DNA of 64,000 bases, from contig NW_024468913.1 in NCBI RefSeq assembly GCF_011745365.1, positions 3,038,001 to 3,102,000 of the forward strand. Direction: 5' to 3'. This document shows, piece after piece, positions 1 through 11,957 of the stretch; the first letter of the stretch is position 1; each line of letters starts with the position of its first letter. Source of the DNA: Cryphonectria parasitica EP155. Lineage: Eukaryota > Ascomycota > Sordariomycetes > Diaporthales > Cryphonectriaceae. The position numbers were made by a program, and so were the translations under genes. The notes beneath the pieces were generated by a model. It saw only the letters and a list, made by a program, of their open reading frames with translations, was not told where the DNA came from and did no database searches.

Positions 1-732
1 CTGAGGAGTTTATCAATGAGCTTCTCACCGATGAGCATGCCCTTCTCGGGGAGATTGACCTTGGTGGAGAGGACGACCAGGCGATCTCGCAGACACGCCT
101 CGCACTTGCGATTAAAAACATGTGGGAGCTGCAAAGCTTTGTCATGGCCCTAGACGGCATCGAGACCGTCGGTACTCTGACGCAATTCGCCGAAGAGTGA
201 GCGAGATCCTAATTGTAACCCCCAAAGCACTTCAAGCAGGAAGCTAACTACATTGACCCTTCACAGCAGTAGCAACCCCATAAACCGCGAGTTCTACGAA
301 CGGCTCGGACAGGCCATCCGCTCGGCCAAGAATGGCATGAAGCCCATTCTCAAGGGCTGGTTGTTGGAGACCAATGATCCACAGAACGAGCTTGAATTTG
401 CTCATCTGCGGGAAGCATATTTGCCCGAGACGCTGATTGCCTACGTTTCGGCACTCCAGTACGCAGGAAGTAGCCTTACTAGAGACAATTTGCTGGAAGC
501 GATGAACCTGGCGGCGGTGGTTGCGGAGCGCAACTCGGACGTGGCAGCGCTGCTCGTCAAGACGGGCCGTCTGAAAGAACTGATCGAGGCCTTTGCTTCG
601 GTCAGTAAAGCACTGGCAGCGGAGCCGCCCACGGAGAAGAAGAAGGCCAGCAAGGCAGGCCAGACGAGTGCCAAGAAAATGAGGGAGCTGGGCTGGTCCA
701 AGGAGCTATGGAATGTCAGGGGCGCTTCATGA
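1..732 (+). CDS. NUP84: Nup84/Nup107 nucleoporin, C-terminal part (5' end outside window)
   Basis: Partial gene, open at the left edge. Exons 1-196 (reading frame starts at base 3) and 267-732; the 70-nt intron 197-266 has donor GTGAGC and acceptor CACAG and joins in phase 2, giving ...QFAED-SSNPINREF. About 220 residues are visible. The downstream part carries the helical C-terminal segment typical of fungal Nup84/Nup107, with LREAYLPETLIAYVSAL, DNLLEAMNLAAVVAERNSD and the terminal GWSKELWNV. Family knowledge: Nup107 is a scaffold nucleoporin of the Y-shaped (Nup84) complex of the nuclear pore, acting in pore assembly and mRNA export. Identification rests on remembered family sequence; the N-terminal two thirds cannot be judged here. 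Confidence 0.82.
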
Positions 733-2905
733 GCATGCACCGAAGTGGGGGTTCCGTCCTTGGAGGTGAGAGATTCAGCTGCCGTTGATATGTGGCATGG
801 TATTTGGACAGTTCGGCTGGCGTTGGTTGTTTGGTGGCATCTATGAGTTTGTTTGGTAATGGCCATCCTCTGCGCAACAAAAGCAAATCACGATATCTCT
901 AGACAGACATCAATGGCATAAAAATGCGATCAATAATGTTTGCAATGCTATGAAGTCAAACCTCCGTCATCCATACCGGCAAAAGCTGCGAAAGTCGCGA
1001 GGGTGAAAGGCTGTGAATTTCTCCGAGACGGCTCGCTACGGCTTCGGAGCCGGTTCGAGATGACTCGGCCGATAACACGGGATCCCCCTGTCACACTGTC
1101 CAAGGTTCAGCACAGCTCTATACCGCTAGATTCTCATCTCAAAACCTTCCAACGATACGACTGGATTTCTTGAACCTCCTGATACCTCCAGATATTCTGT
1201 CTTGTCCTCATTAAGATGACCTGTTTGAACGACCCGTCTCGTCCCAAGGACTGCACTGTTAGAGCAGCGGCAATGCTCGAAAGACACTTCGAAATGAGCA
1301 CTCTACCGAGCTTTAGTCCAACTACGATGCTACGACACAGATGCCCGCCCCTACCTCAATCCTCATTCTAATAAAATGTGTATGTGTAGTGTGATTATTG
1401 AACTCTGACAGCAACGAGGTGAGGAATCAGCCTTGAAAAAGTATCATCCAAGATATTCAACGGGGGTTAAACCTACGCTCACAGGTCTCAAAGGCAGGTA
1501 TGCCTGCCGAGAAAAGGACTAGTTTTGCCGCAAGTGCGCCTGCCGCTGAACCAGCTGTCAGAAAACATGACTGCCATAGTAGCTGCAAAGTATACTGTGG
1601 CCAGGCCAAAACTCCCCCTGTTCTGGCCAGCCATACAGAGCAACAGCCGACCACCCGCATACCAAGATACCCTGTTCCGATTACCCACACACACCCAAAA
1701 GCTAAAGGCGCCTGGTTCTGATCACCCACACAAATGCTCCTTATTATTTGGCTGTGTTCAAGCTCCCAACTCATCAGGATTGCAAGAATGACATTATAGC
1801 TCGGGCACAATCATGAACCAGCTCTGATTTGGGATACTACCAACTGCAACATGCACGGTAAATATGCTCTGTGATACAGCAGCACTGCATGCGATCAATG
1901 CCTGCTATGGCCTGAAAACCAAGTAGACTCAAGGACGAGTTTCAACTACCCCACTGATAGCACCCAGGGATCGCTGAAGGTTCAGCTGCATTGCGGCCCC
2001 TGTCTACTCTGGGGAAGGGACCCCTCCTTTCCTGAAAGGAAAATTCAACAAAACCTCGTCATTGGAGAGCTTTATAAACACAGGCGTGCTTCAATTCTCG
2101 ATCGTATGTACAGTATCTGTAAATGGACGCAAGATGGATAGCAGTGGGGTGGATTCGCTACCATAACACCCAGTAATGTTGGAAACAGAATATCCATCGC
2201 TGATGCTATACCTGACGGCCGTCTTGCCTTGGACGTATACAGAAAAATGGCTACTCTTCTCATGCTTATAGTGTCTTTCCTCCTTGACTCCCGCTATTCC
2301 ACGTCCCTATTTTCCGTTCATACTATTCAATTCAAAAACCCAATGCGCCTGCAGCGCCCGTCTGGTTTTAAGTTACCTGAACTCCGGCCCATTTTGCCTT
2401 CGAAGCCCCGAGCGATGCAGGTTCATCCCATGCGTACTAGTAATTTTCATATGAGAAATGATAGGTCTCTCGCAATTCGCCCTGTGTTGACTGGTCCACG
2501 GCAGGTGGGCAAGTTCACCCGGGTTATGCGGAATAGTGGATCCGGCGCGGGAGCACAAGAAGTACAGTATGACATACAGTACACAGTACAGAACGACGGC
2601 TGCATGCCATTGCTGCGACGGGGGTGTTTATACCGACAGGATGGTACTGTGGTTGCAGTGTTTTACTTTGTTTCGACTGGCCAAAAGTGTCGTCATTGTT
2701 TCGAGAGTGCAGTCTGCAGGCGCGTTGATTATCTCAAGGGGTTGCGGAGAAATCTGTATCAGAGGGTGTCCGGCGCCGGGACGGGACTTTCGGGGGTGGA
2801 GTCTAGCGGATCGGCGGGAGCAGCGCCGGGTAGAATATGAGGAACGGTGCCGGCGCCGCACCCATAATCCAGCTTCGAGTCCCGATTCTTTCTCATGGCC
2901 ATGGG
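733..2905. other. Intergenic, no supported gene
   Basis: About 2.2 kb between the nucleoporin stop and the 3' end of the small minus-strand gene. Open frames here (for example 2229-2840 plus and 1457-1810 minus) lack recognisable domains, splice sites or a plausible composition. A short GTACAGTA-like simple stretch lies near 2565-2590. Confidence 0.6.
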
Positions 2906-3216
2906 TTATGTTGTTGTAGCAAAGACTACGCCAGCCACGAATCGATCGCCATTGGAAGGCCCCCGTCGATTGTAGTATGGAAGAACTTCATCTGGAAGCA
3001 AGTTGGTCAGGTATAAAATCGTAATGAACAAGGGTGAGAACGCGGCCGGTGAGGGTATGAGAATCTCAGTCGTGGGGACGAGGGGCCGTGGAAGGGGGCC
3101 ACCACCGACGTACCTGAATGTCGGCCTCGGATATACTGGGACATGACGAGGACAGAGGGCGGCAAGGCTACGATAATGCCGATGATGGCGATGACAGACC
3201 CGGCGTCAAGGGTCAT
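2906..3216 (-). CDS. Possible small single-pass membrane protein, 62 aa
   Basis: Two exons on the minus strand: 3216-3114 and 2991-2906, with a 122-nt intron 3113-2992 (donor GTACGT, acceptor TTCCAG, phase 1). The first exon begins MTLDAGSVIAIIGIIVALPP: about four polar residues, then a strongly hydrophobic helix of roughly 20 residues, then a short basic, polar tail (YIRGRHS) and, after splicing, DEVLPYYNRRG to a TAA stop. This is the arrangement of an N-out or tail-like micro-membrane protein. I cannot assign a function. Support is the clean splice pair, the hydrophobic segment immediately after a good ATG, and a stop soon after the acceptor. The frame of exon 1 is also open upstream of the ATG as far as 3597, so a longer form cannot be excluded. 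It may be a chance ORF. Confidence 0.4.
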
Positions 3217-4025
3217 TGTAGAACAAATCTTGGCGTGACGAGAGAGCGCTGAAGAAGGTAGCTGAAGACCTGGTTGGAAACCGACACTGAGAAAATGCAT
3301 ATAAATGGAAGAAATTGGAATCTGAAGAGCCCGTCTCTGCTCGAGGCGGCCGGCCTCTGAAGGGTTTAAATTCACATTCATAATTTCTGCACCAAGACCC
3401 CTGTAGTGAGCCCAGTATGCATCGAAATGTTGTATTGGACGTGAAGTGTCCAGTGCGAACACCAGGACCGTGGCAGGGGAAGAGGCCCTGGAGAGGGTCC
3501 TGCTGACAACTACTATGTCAGTGCTATGATTTACCATAGTATTATCGGAGCTGTCGGCGAGCAGCCACACCAGTCCATTGGCATGATCATTCGTCAACAG
3601 TCAACAGCCTCCAAACACGACCCTGCAGTGTCCTTGAGTAAGTTAAGTTACCTACGATCTTTGTCTTCTGTCGTGGGCCTGAGCATGGCATAAGCTACTG
3701 AGAAGATACCATAGTACTTGTGGAGCCATCCCCCGTCCTCGGGGCCCGACCCCTGCCACCTCATCCAATCACCTCGGATTTCACTGCAGGGAAAGTGTGC
3801 CGTGAGACGTCTGTGGTAAACACCAACAACCAATCTCCCCAAAAACACCGCCCCAGCTGATTTGTGTCAGCGAGGCTTTTCATGTCCGTGCATGGCCACA
3901 CCTTCTCACATGTACGATCCAGCCCTTACCCGATAGATCCGAGCAAGTTCCTTGCGTTATTATCCGAGCCACGCGAGCAGATTGACCGACTACATTTTAC
4001 CACCTCGGTCCCATCGCTTCAGGTA
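3217..4025. other. Intergenic, no supported gene; two copies of a TACCATAGTA palindrome
   Basis: Upstream of the small membrane protein and downstream of the prolyl-tRNA synthetase. It contains TACCATAGTA at 3532-3541 and TACCATAGTAC at 3707-3717, members of the dispersed palindrome described in the findings. No other structure is evident. Confidence 0.5.
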
Positions 4026-6228
4026 CTATAACTCCTGCAGCAGGTTCTCCACGCAGCCTCTCAGATCTTCTACCGGCAGCAGCTCCTTGTAACCAAGCCT
4101 CCTGCACTGCACTTCTGCCCGCCTCGAAGCCTTCCACTCCCTACCCAACACAACCATGACTGGGTAGCCCACGAGGTCCGCATCCTTGAGCTTCCAGCCC
4201 ATGGATAAATCGTCGCGATCGTCCAATATGGCATCCAGTGGTGGCTTCGACTCTTGACCCTGGCTTGGTTCGGCGGTGACTCCCCTCATCATGTCATAGA
4301 CCATACCGGCATCTGCTGCAGTAGCGTCGTCACTAGAGTTGAACACAACGACGACCTCATACGGCGCGATTACGCGCGGCCAGTTCAACCCTCTCTCATC
4401 CGCAAGATGGTTCGCGACGGCGCCGATGATGCGCGAAATGCCTATTCCATGGCATCCCATTTGCATGAGGACTTGTGTGTTCTCTGGGAACGTGGACGAG
4501 GCAGGCTTTGTCGACGTCGTTGTTGACGGCGCTGCATCGATCGGCAGGCTAGCCTCCGACGATAGTGGCTCCTCCGGTGTTCCAAGCAACAGTCGCTTCG
4601 GGCCACTGACCAAAGCGTTCATTGGTTTCGAGTACCTCGTTCCTAGGTGGAAAGTATGGCCCAGCTCGATGGCTTTCTGCACCTTGAGTGTGCCGTGATT
4701 GCAGCGGGGACAGCCGTCGCCGTCCTGGATGCGCATTAGGTTCAAGTTCTCGCTGGCGCGGCTGTGCTTCGCGTAGGCGATCCTGCCCATATACTTCTTC
4801 AACTCAGCTGGCACAAACCGCTTGCTATTGTGGATGTCATGTCTCGCCTTGCCCGGCACCCTAGCATCGAATAGATTGACCAGCTTCATATTGACCACAG
4901 ACTCCTCCAAGGCGGCTGTCCATAGAGGTACCGCATCCTCAAGACCCGCATCGAGGTCGGGAACGAGTTGCTTGAGGGCATGTGTGTTGACCGAATGTTG
5001 AAAAGCCTCATCGGCGATGTACCAGACATTCACGAACGTCCTTCGGTCCTTGGTTATACCCCGCCAGACGTTGACTTCGTCCGGACTGGCGTTGTCTGAG
5101 GCCTCCACCCGTCGACTCTGAGCAACTTCCTCGTTGGCGACATAGTCGCAACTGTTGCAGCTCATGACATGGTCCTCGCCGAGCTCAGTGGGGATGTGAT
5201 ATTCGTGGCTCAAATCGCCGCCCATATCACCAGAGCTTGCCTCCGCAACGAGGACCGGGAGCTTCATTTCGTTGATAAAAATCTGCGAGTACGCACCACG
5301 TACGCTTTCGTACGTCTCTAGTGCAGCTCCGAGGGAGTAATCGAAGGTGTAGAGATCTTTCATACAAAAGTCTCGACCGCGTAAAAGACCATGGCGAGGG
5401 CGAAGCTCATCCCTGTATTTCTGCGCTGTTCCTTGGTCAGATGGTACACCATCCATAGGGCTCTCGGTTTTCCTTGTCTTACTTATTTGGTAAAGCCTCA
5501 GGGGCAGATTCTTGTAGGACTGCACAGAGCGCGCTACTATCGACGTAATCTCTTCTTCATGAGTAGGGCCAAGTAAGAAGCGGCCTTCTTTCCGATCCGT
5601 GAAGCGGAAAAGCTTTGAAAGAGAGTCAGAAGGGAAGACGCGTGCGAAAGCTCAGTATCAACCACTCACTTCCGACCCAATCTTGTTCAGACGGCCACTC
5701 TGTTCCCAGAGGGACTCAGATGATATTGCCGAAAGTTGAACCCGAGATGCCCCTAAATTGCGTGGTCAGATCCCCAAAGAAGCATGACCTGGAGGGAAAG
5801 CCCGTGTCACGCACCTAATCCTCGCATATAGCGATCAACGAGTCGAGTAATTTTGTCTTGGACTCTCAACCCCAGAGGCAGGAGTTGGAAGATGCCGGAA
5901 TGAGACTGCGAGTTTATAAGCCTACGCTCCACCACCTGAGACTCAAAAATGTTCTGACCTGCCGGATGAAGCCAGCGCGAACGAGCTTGGCGTGAGCATC
6001 TATGGATCGGGTCAGTGTTTCTTTCTTCCGAGATTTCAAGGTTTGTAGCTAAAGCATACCTTCTTCTGAGCTGGCAGCTATTCCACCTGATGGAGCCCAC
6101 TCGTTCGACAGACGCGCCCTTCCATCAACATATAGGGTCCGTATGCAACTCAAGGAAGCCTTCCTGTGCTGCACCCTTGGTCGAGGGCGCGCTGGGCGTG
6201 CTGCCAACAACCTCATGCATGATGACAT
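4026..6228 (-). CDS. Prolyl-tRNA synthetase, mitochondrial (bacterial-type ProRS), 637 aa
   Basis: Class II aminoacyl-tRNA synthetase that charges tRNA-Pro, here expected in mitochondria. Six exons on the minus strand: 6228-6060, 5999-5959, 5905-5815, 5752-5670, 5612-5483, 5425-4026; all five introns are 53-62 nt and all joins keep frame. The start MSSCMRLLAARPARPRPRV is an Arg-rich, acid-free presequence typical of mitochondrial import. Core ProRS blocks follow: DAHAKLVRAGFIRQ, SGIFQLLPLGLRVQ, LGPTHEEEIT, class II motif 2 at about 174-190 (KYRDELRPRHGLLRGRDF), a CNSC pair, and motif 3 near 490-505 (GIGISRIIGAV), then the anticodon-binding domain to the C-terminus. The editing insertion is shorter than in bacteria, as is usual for mitochondrial forms. 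Divergent from NOC1. The fifth intron (5482-5426) is 57 nt with no in-frame stop, so its retention would insert 19 residues just before motif 2. Confidence 0.93.
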
Positions 6229-6711
6229 TTTCGAACTAGAGCTAACTCGAGGTTGAGTGAAAGCTGGTGCCCTCAGGATTTGAGGGGTTCATGCAAGCGC
6301 CATTGGTAATTCAAGAGGATGGGCCTGTCAAAAATGAACTTGTAAAACCAAGTACCATCGATTCATTGAAGTTGGACACTAATTTCTCATTGAACAGTCA
6401 AGAGGACCCCTACAGCCCTGCTCCCAGCGCGCCCACTGCGGTGCAGGACGTACCCCTGCGTGCAGTGTAACGGCTCCACTAAAATTTTGGACGGGCAGGC
6501 TAAAATTTCCCATCTCAACTTTCAGAAAACTTCCATCTCGTCTCTTCTAAACGAGGATTTCAGTGCTAAGAGTCATCTGGTCACTAAAGCAGTTGTTGTT
6601 CCTTGTCGCCAATTGTTGCAAGGCGCAGATCCCGTGTCCAAACGAAGATCGAGACTTCCAAACACGCGACTCCGTCCACAGACAAGCAATTGTTCCTTCT
6701 CACGATCAACC
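6229..6711. promoter_or_regulatory. Divergent promoter region between ProRS and NOC1
   Basis: 483 bp between two divergent start codons, so it must hold both 5' UTRs and promoters. No coding evidence of its own; no motif was recognised with confidence. Confidence 0.5.
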
Positions 6712-9700
6712 ATGGCGGGGAAGAAAAAGTCCAAGGGTCCCAAGGCAGCCGCCAAACCTGCTTTCGACGAAGCCGCCTTGTCCAAGTTGACCGCCAAGAT
6801 CGATACAGAGCTGTCCAAGCCGAGATCAAAGGAGCAGAAACAGAAAGATGACCGCCCAGGCAAGAGAAAGCGCGGCGAAGGCGACAGCAAAGATGCGAAC
6901 CCCAAGAAGAGGCATGCGCAGGAAGCCAAGCACGGCTCGGGCAAGCCAAAACGGGCGCCGAAAGACAAGAATATCGACTTGCTTGAAGAAATAAAAGCAC
7001 TGGGTGGAGACGAGGCTGACCTGGATCTGGTCGCTGGCGTTGACTCTGACGCCGAGGAAGGCCAGGGCGCAAAACCTAACAAGGCGGCAGCAGCAGACCC
7101 GGATAAGGCCCTCAAGAACGAGCTGGCAAAGTTCGCTGCCGGGCTGGGGTTTGAGAAGGTTCGCGACGAGGACGGTGCCACAGATGATGAGGAGGAGGGG
7201 GAACAAGGTGAACAGGAGGGGGTCCAAGATGAGGAGTGGGAGGATGAGCCAGAAGAGGAGGAAAAGACACTGCCGGCTGAGAAGGCGCAAGGTCGCTCTG
7301 CGGCGGGTAAGTTGGTCAGTTTGCGCCGTTCCCACACATATGATGGCTTCATCTTCTCAGAATGCTGACCTGTTCTCTAGGTCTTTGAGCCAAGGCCCGA
7401 TTGGCATACCGTGAGCCAAGACGATCTTCCCGCACCGTCACCTGACGATATCCGGAACTTCTCTACGACTATCAATAGCCTCAAAGACTACGCACACACG
7501 CTACTTGAGACCGATGCGGCTGCGTATGAAAAGACCGTCGCTGCCTCATCAACTCATAAGTTCATGACCACCATCATGTCCTCGGGTACAATGTCGGACA
7601 AGGTTTCTGCATTGACCCTGGCCGTCCAAGAATCGCCCGTCCACAATATCAAAACTCTGGAGAGTCTGATGAACTTGGCCGGGAAGAAGAGTCGTGAGCA
7701 GGCGATTGCCGCTCTAGGTGCGTTGGTCGATCTCCTCGGAAACGGCGTTGTGCTGCCAGGTGACCGTCGTCTAAGACAGTTCCGTGCTCAGCCAGGGCTA
7801 CTGGGAACTCTGCAGAAGTATTCTGTCACCTCCTGGAACGCCGAGAAGGCGCTGCCTGGGAAACTGACGAAAGCTCACTTAATAATGTGGGCTTTCGAAG
7901 ATTGGCTCAAGGGCACATACTTCAAGATCATCCAGCTATTGGAGCTGTGGTGTGGAGACGAGATCGAGTACTCCAGGTCCAGGTCTCTAGACTTCGTCTT
8001 TGGACTCCTGAGAGACAAGCCGGAGCAGGAGGCCAACCTGTTGAGGTTGCTCGTCAACAAGCTCGGAGACCGCGAGAAGAAGATTGCCTCTCGCGCTTCT
8101 TACCTCATCCTGCAGCTGCTCACCATTCATCCCGGCATGAAGAGCATCGTTATCAACACCATTGAGTCGGAGGTTCTGCTGCGCCCAGGGATGACGATCC
8201 GAACAAAGTACTACGCCATCAACACACTCAACCAGACGATCCTGAGTAATAAGGAGCCGCAGATAGCGGATACTTTGGTCAGGATATACTTTGACCTATT
8301 TGTGGCTCTGCTCAAGATGGGAGCGCTAGACTCTGCTGGCACCGTCAGTGATCAGAAGTCTAACAAGAAGAAGCCTTGGAAGAAAGAGATGGACTCGGCC
8401 GCAGACAAGTCAGGCGCCGTGCCTGAGACCGAAACTGCCGAGAAACTGGTCTCTGCCATTCTCACTGGTGTCAACCGTGCCGTGCCCTTCTCGAACACCG
8501 ACGATGAGACACTTGAGGCTCATCTCGACACTCTCTTCAAGATCACGCACTCGTCCAATTTCAACACAGCGATCCAGGCTCTCATGCTGGTGCAGCAGCT
8601 TTCCGTCAGCAAACACATCGCCGTCGATCGATTCTACAGGACACTTTACGAATCGTTATTGGACCCCAGGCTTATCCGTTCTTCCAAGCAAGCCCTGTAT
8701 CTCAACTTACTGTTCCGATCCTTGAAGAATGATGTTGATGTCCGCCGGGTCAAGGCATTTGTCAAGCGCATGCTTCAGATCTGCTACCTGCACGAGGCGC
8801 CTTTTGTCTGCGGCATCTTCTTTCTTGTGGCACAACTGGAGGACAGCTTTCCCGATCTCAAGACGCTGCTCAACGAACCAGAGGAAGACGGAGACGAGGA
8901 GGAGTTCTATGTGGATGCACCTGAGAAGGACTCCGGAGTCCCGACTCCCGCGCAAGACTCGGGCCGGAAGAGGGAAGTTTATGATGGGCGAAAGGGAGAC
9001 CCAAGGTGGAGCAATGCTGATCAGAGCTGCTTGTGGGAGGTGATCCCGTACTTCCGGCACTTCCACCCCTCGGTGTCTGTGTTTGCGGCCAACCTCCTCG
9101 TCAGGCAAAAGGCGCTTCCGAAACCTGAACTCGCCAATCATACGCTGATTAACTTCTTGGACAAGTTTGTCTACAAAAACCCCAAGGCGGCCGACAGCAA
9201 GCGCGGCGCGTCCATCATGCAGCCGTTGCTTGCTGCGGGCAGTGCCGCCCATGTTGTGGTTCCTGGCAAATCCAGCTCCAAAAACCAGGCCAACGTCAAC
9301 TCGGCAGGATTCTGGAACAAGAAGCAAGAGGACGTGGCTGCTGAGGATGTCTTCTTCCACGCGTACTTCTCACAGATCGGCAAGCCCGGCCAGGAGAGCA
9401 AGAAGGCGAAGAAGGATGCTGCTGATGGGGAGGATGAGGATGTTGACGAAGATGAGATCTGGGATGCGCTTGTCAACTCGCGGCCCGAGATCGATGGGGA
9501 TGATGACGATGCTGATCTGGATATGGGCGAGGACGATGAGTCTGATCTGGGCTCGTTGCTTGACATGTCGGATGACGATGATGAGGACGAGAATATAGAT
9601 TCGGAAGCCGAAGATGTGGATGAGGGGATGGGCAGTGACGAAGACATAGCAGATGACTCGGCGGAAGGAGGTGCCCTCTTCAGCGAAGAAGAAGAGGAGG

Positions 9701-9822
9701 AAGAGGCAGGTGCAAAGAAGGGCAAGGGCAAGATGAGCAAGCGGGAGTTGAAGAAGCTGCCTATGTTCGCGACGGCCGACGACTACGCCGCGCTGTTAGC
9801 TGGTGAGGATGATGATGAGTAG
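6712..9822 (+). CDS. NOC1: Ribosome biogenesis protein NOC1/MAK21 (CBF/Mak21 family), 1014 aa
   Basis: Nucleolar protein that, by family knowledge, pairs with Noc2 in early 60S pre-ribosomes. Exons 6712-7314 and 7381-9822; intron 7315-7380 (donor GTCAGT, acceptor TCTCTAG) joins in phase 0 to give GKL-VFEPRPDWH, the expected family block. The GTAAGT at 7307 is a tempting donor but breaks the frame. N-terminus (about 1-200) is Lys/Arg-rich then Asp/Glu-rich, a nuclear/nucleolar composition. The central part is a long helical repeat region; the CBF/Mak21 domain is in the second half, with FFLVAQLEDSFPDLKTLL and YDGRKGDPRWSNADQSCLWE followed by FHPSVSVFAANLL. The C-terminal 200 residues hold long acidic runs and a basic KKGKGKMSKREL. 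Start at MAGKKKSKG chosen because it begins the basic tail; the frame is open upstream but unsupported. Confidence 0.95.
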
Positions 9823-9985
9823 TAGAACAAGGCACCGCAGACGTGTGTAGTGTCACGCGCTTATCCCTACTGAGCAGACGAGACATTCAAATTATATTCG
9901 TCGCTATTGAAATGACTTGAAGGACATGCATCGCATCCATTGGCGATATCAGCTAAGCGCGCGCACAAGAATTGCCCCTATCCAT

Positions 9986-10678
9986 CTAGTCGTCAAACCA
10001 CTCGATCGGGTCGTCCTTGGTGAAGATTGCCCGATACTTGAACCCGCCGTTGGCCGTGTCGGGGGCCTCCTCGGTGTGGAAGCTGTGGAAAGTGGCGGCC
10101 TCCTCCTTGCCCTTGTCGCACAGCCGGAAGAAGACGTAGCACGGCCCATCCTCGGACAGGGCGGGGATCTTGACGCGCCCGAAGATGTGGATGCCGTAGG
10201 CGGATGGGCCGACGCGGACGAGGTCAAAGTCATCGGCAGTAAAGCCCGTCAGCTCGTCATCGCTGAGGTGCGCCTGGGTAGAGAGATTGCAATGTGTCAG
10301 TCTCGAGGGGAAAAACAGTACATGAGGATATCTCGTAAAGTGCGGAAGAGAGCTTACGACTGCTTGGAAGTACTCTTTCTCGTGCTCTATAAGCAGGAGG
10401 CGACATCGGTTAGTATATAGTGTGCAGTTTGGATGCGGATGGTCCTGAGCTTGGGCCTCAGGCACATCACGTACTATCATGGTCGTGGCGGAGGTGGATG
10501 AGCTCTTTCTTGAGGGTAGGCTCCAGCTCCTTGAATGATTTGATGGCCTCGGCCTTGGGAGCATGAGGCTCGCTCCAGGAGTCGACAGTGTCTTGAGTAG
10601 CCTATCCGCTCGGTTTCATTGCTGGTGAGCCTTCTCGCGCCTCGACGGGTCCCATTTGGTGGAGGAGAGACTGACCAT
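9986..10678 (-). CDS. Small uncharacterised protein, 148 aa, four exons with an ATG-only first exon
   Basis: Minus-strand exons 10678-10676 (the ATG alone), 10601-10475, 10386-10358, 10273-9986. Introns are 74, 88 and 84 nt with donors GTCAGT, GTACGT, GTAAGC and acceptors GATAG, TATAG, CCCAG; all phases agree. The product reads MATQDTVDSWSEPH..., has a charged helical N-half (EAIKSFKELEPTLKKEL, HDHDKHEKEYF) and a compact C-half (ELTGFTADDFDLVRVG, IHIFGRVKIPAL, PCYVFFRLCDK) ending TKDDPIEWFDD. No signal peptide or membrane segment. I do not recognise the family. Convergent with NOC1 (163 bp between stops). The regular splice sites and low Lys/acidic balance support a real gene; function unknown. 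Confidence 0.72.
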
Positions 10679-11957
10679 GTCTTTTGTTTGAATGTCACTC
10701 ACTCCTGTGTAGTACAAAAAGTAAGGGCGTTCTCACTTCGGATCCTGAATCGCAAGAAAATGCGACAACTTGATGAGGGAGAGGGGAGAGAGGGGGGAAT
10801 CCGACTTGGATGTACAAGAGGTCTCTATCCTATACCCACAACTCACCACTGAGAGAGAGCTCAGCCCCCCCCCCCCCCTTCCAGCCAAGAGCTTCACACG
10901 CTGGTTGGACGTGGAGCAACAGCAGGTCTGGCTGGGCTTGGACGTGACATGACGCGGGGCATGGATCCTCGTCGTCCAATACCAACCCCCCAGGGGGGCT
11001 CAGATGTCAAAACCCCAGCACGTCAGGGTCCCGCTGCAGGACCCTGCGAGACAGCGCCTAGGCCACTGAGGGAAGATCACTCACCCCCCTGGTCTGCGCC
11101 CAGCAGATTCAAACTTTCCAACTTGGCTATGATTTACGTGGATGGCTACTTGCAAGAAGGATACTTTTATACATAGTATGTTCTGTTCATACATATTTTC
11201 AAATGGCACATTACAAGTCGCAATAATTCAGAGCCCCCAAAAATGGAGGAAAAGTCAAACCTATTCCCCTAACGAGGGTCTCGGAATGGTGGAGGAAGAG
11301 ATGAAGATTACTACAAAGAACTATGTACTGTGTTACTACATAGATTGCGCATTACGTCGGTAGGCCATTTGACAGTCAGCATCATGAAAATGATGTCAGC
11401 ACCCAATTTCAGACAGGTTGGTAGATGTACCATAGTACTGCTATGGTAGATAACTCTTGCCCCAGGACGAGACATGAATATATATACCTTGACTAAAACT
11501 ATCGCAGCCATTCAGACCTAGCGGAGATGGGTATCACTTGCTTATGTGCGTAAGACATAAGTCTTCCGCAAACCCAATCAATTCTATGAGGATCGAGGCT
11601 CTGCGTCTTATTTAGTATGTAGTCATGAATAGTACAAAGTACATAAAATACTATAGTGCCATGCATTCTTAAACGGAGAAAGCTTTTAGAGAATAAAAGG
11701 CCCGAGGAGATCCCTGTCTCCGCTCCGGCGCCGACGAACCGAGGCATTTCCAGCAGAACTAGCCCGCGTGGCCGAATGCCGGATCCATTCTTTTCGCCAT
11801 TATTGAAGACCGGGAATCTCAATAGACTCAACAAATGGCCCCAACAAGAAGAGCATGATCCCTGGGTGGCGTCTAAAAAAGAAATCTTCTTCAATCTAGA
11901 GTACATAGTATCGGATCGCGCCCCCCTGCGATCTGATAAATAAGCGAACCGCTCCCA
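10679..11957. other. Intergenic; poly-C tract and an inverted TACCATAG repeat
   Basis: About 1.3 kb between divergent genes. It has a 14-C run at 10865-10878 and the dispersed palindrome at 11427-11438, immediately followed by its inverted half (TACCATAG at 11428, CTATGGTA ending 11448). TACTATAGT also occurs at 11649. The open minus-strand frame 11499-12023 shows no domain. Confidence 0.5.

Noticed and set aside
1045..1065. B-box-like GGTTCGAGATGA
   Set aside because: No A box or cloverleaf upstream.
2229..2840. 203-codon open frame on plus strand
   Set aside because: Starts at a non-ATG codon, no domain, composition like intergenic DNA and a GTACAGTA simple repeat inside it.
7307..7311. 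GTAAG as NOC1 intron donor
   Set aside because: It would join out of frame; GTCAGT at 7315 gives the conserved KLVFEPRPDWH junction.
6573..7352. 259-codon minus-strand Ser-rich frame
   Set aside because: Antisense shadow of the acidic and basic low-complexity N-terminus of NOC1.
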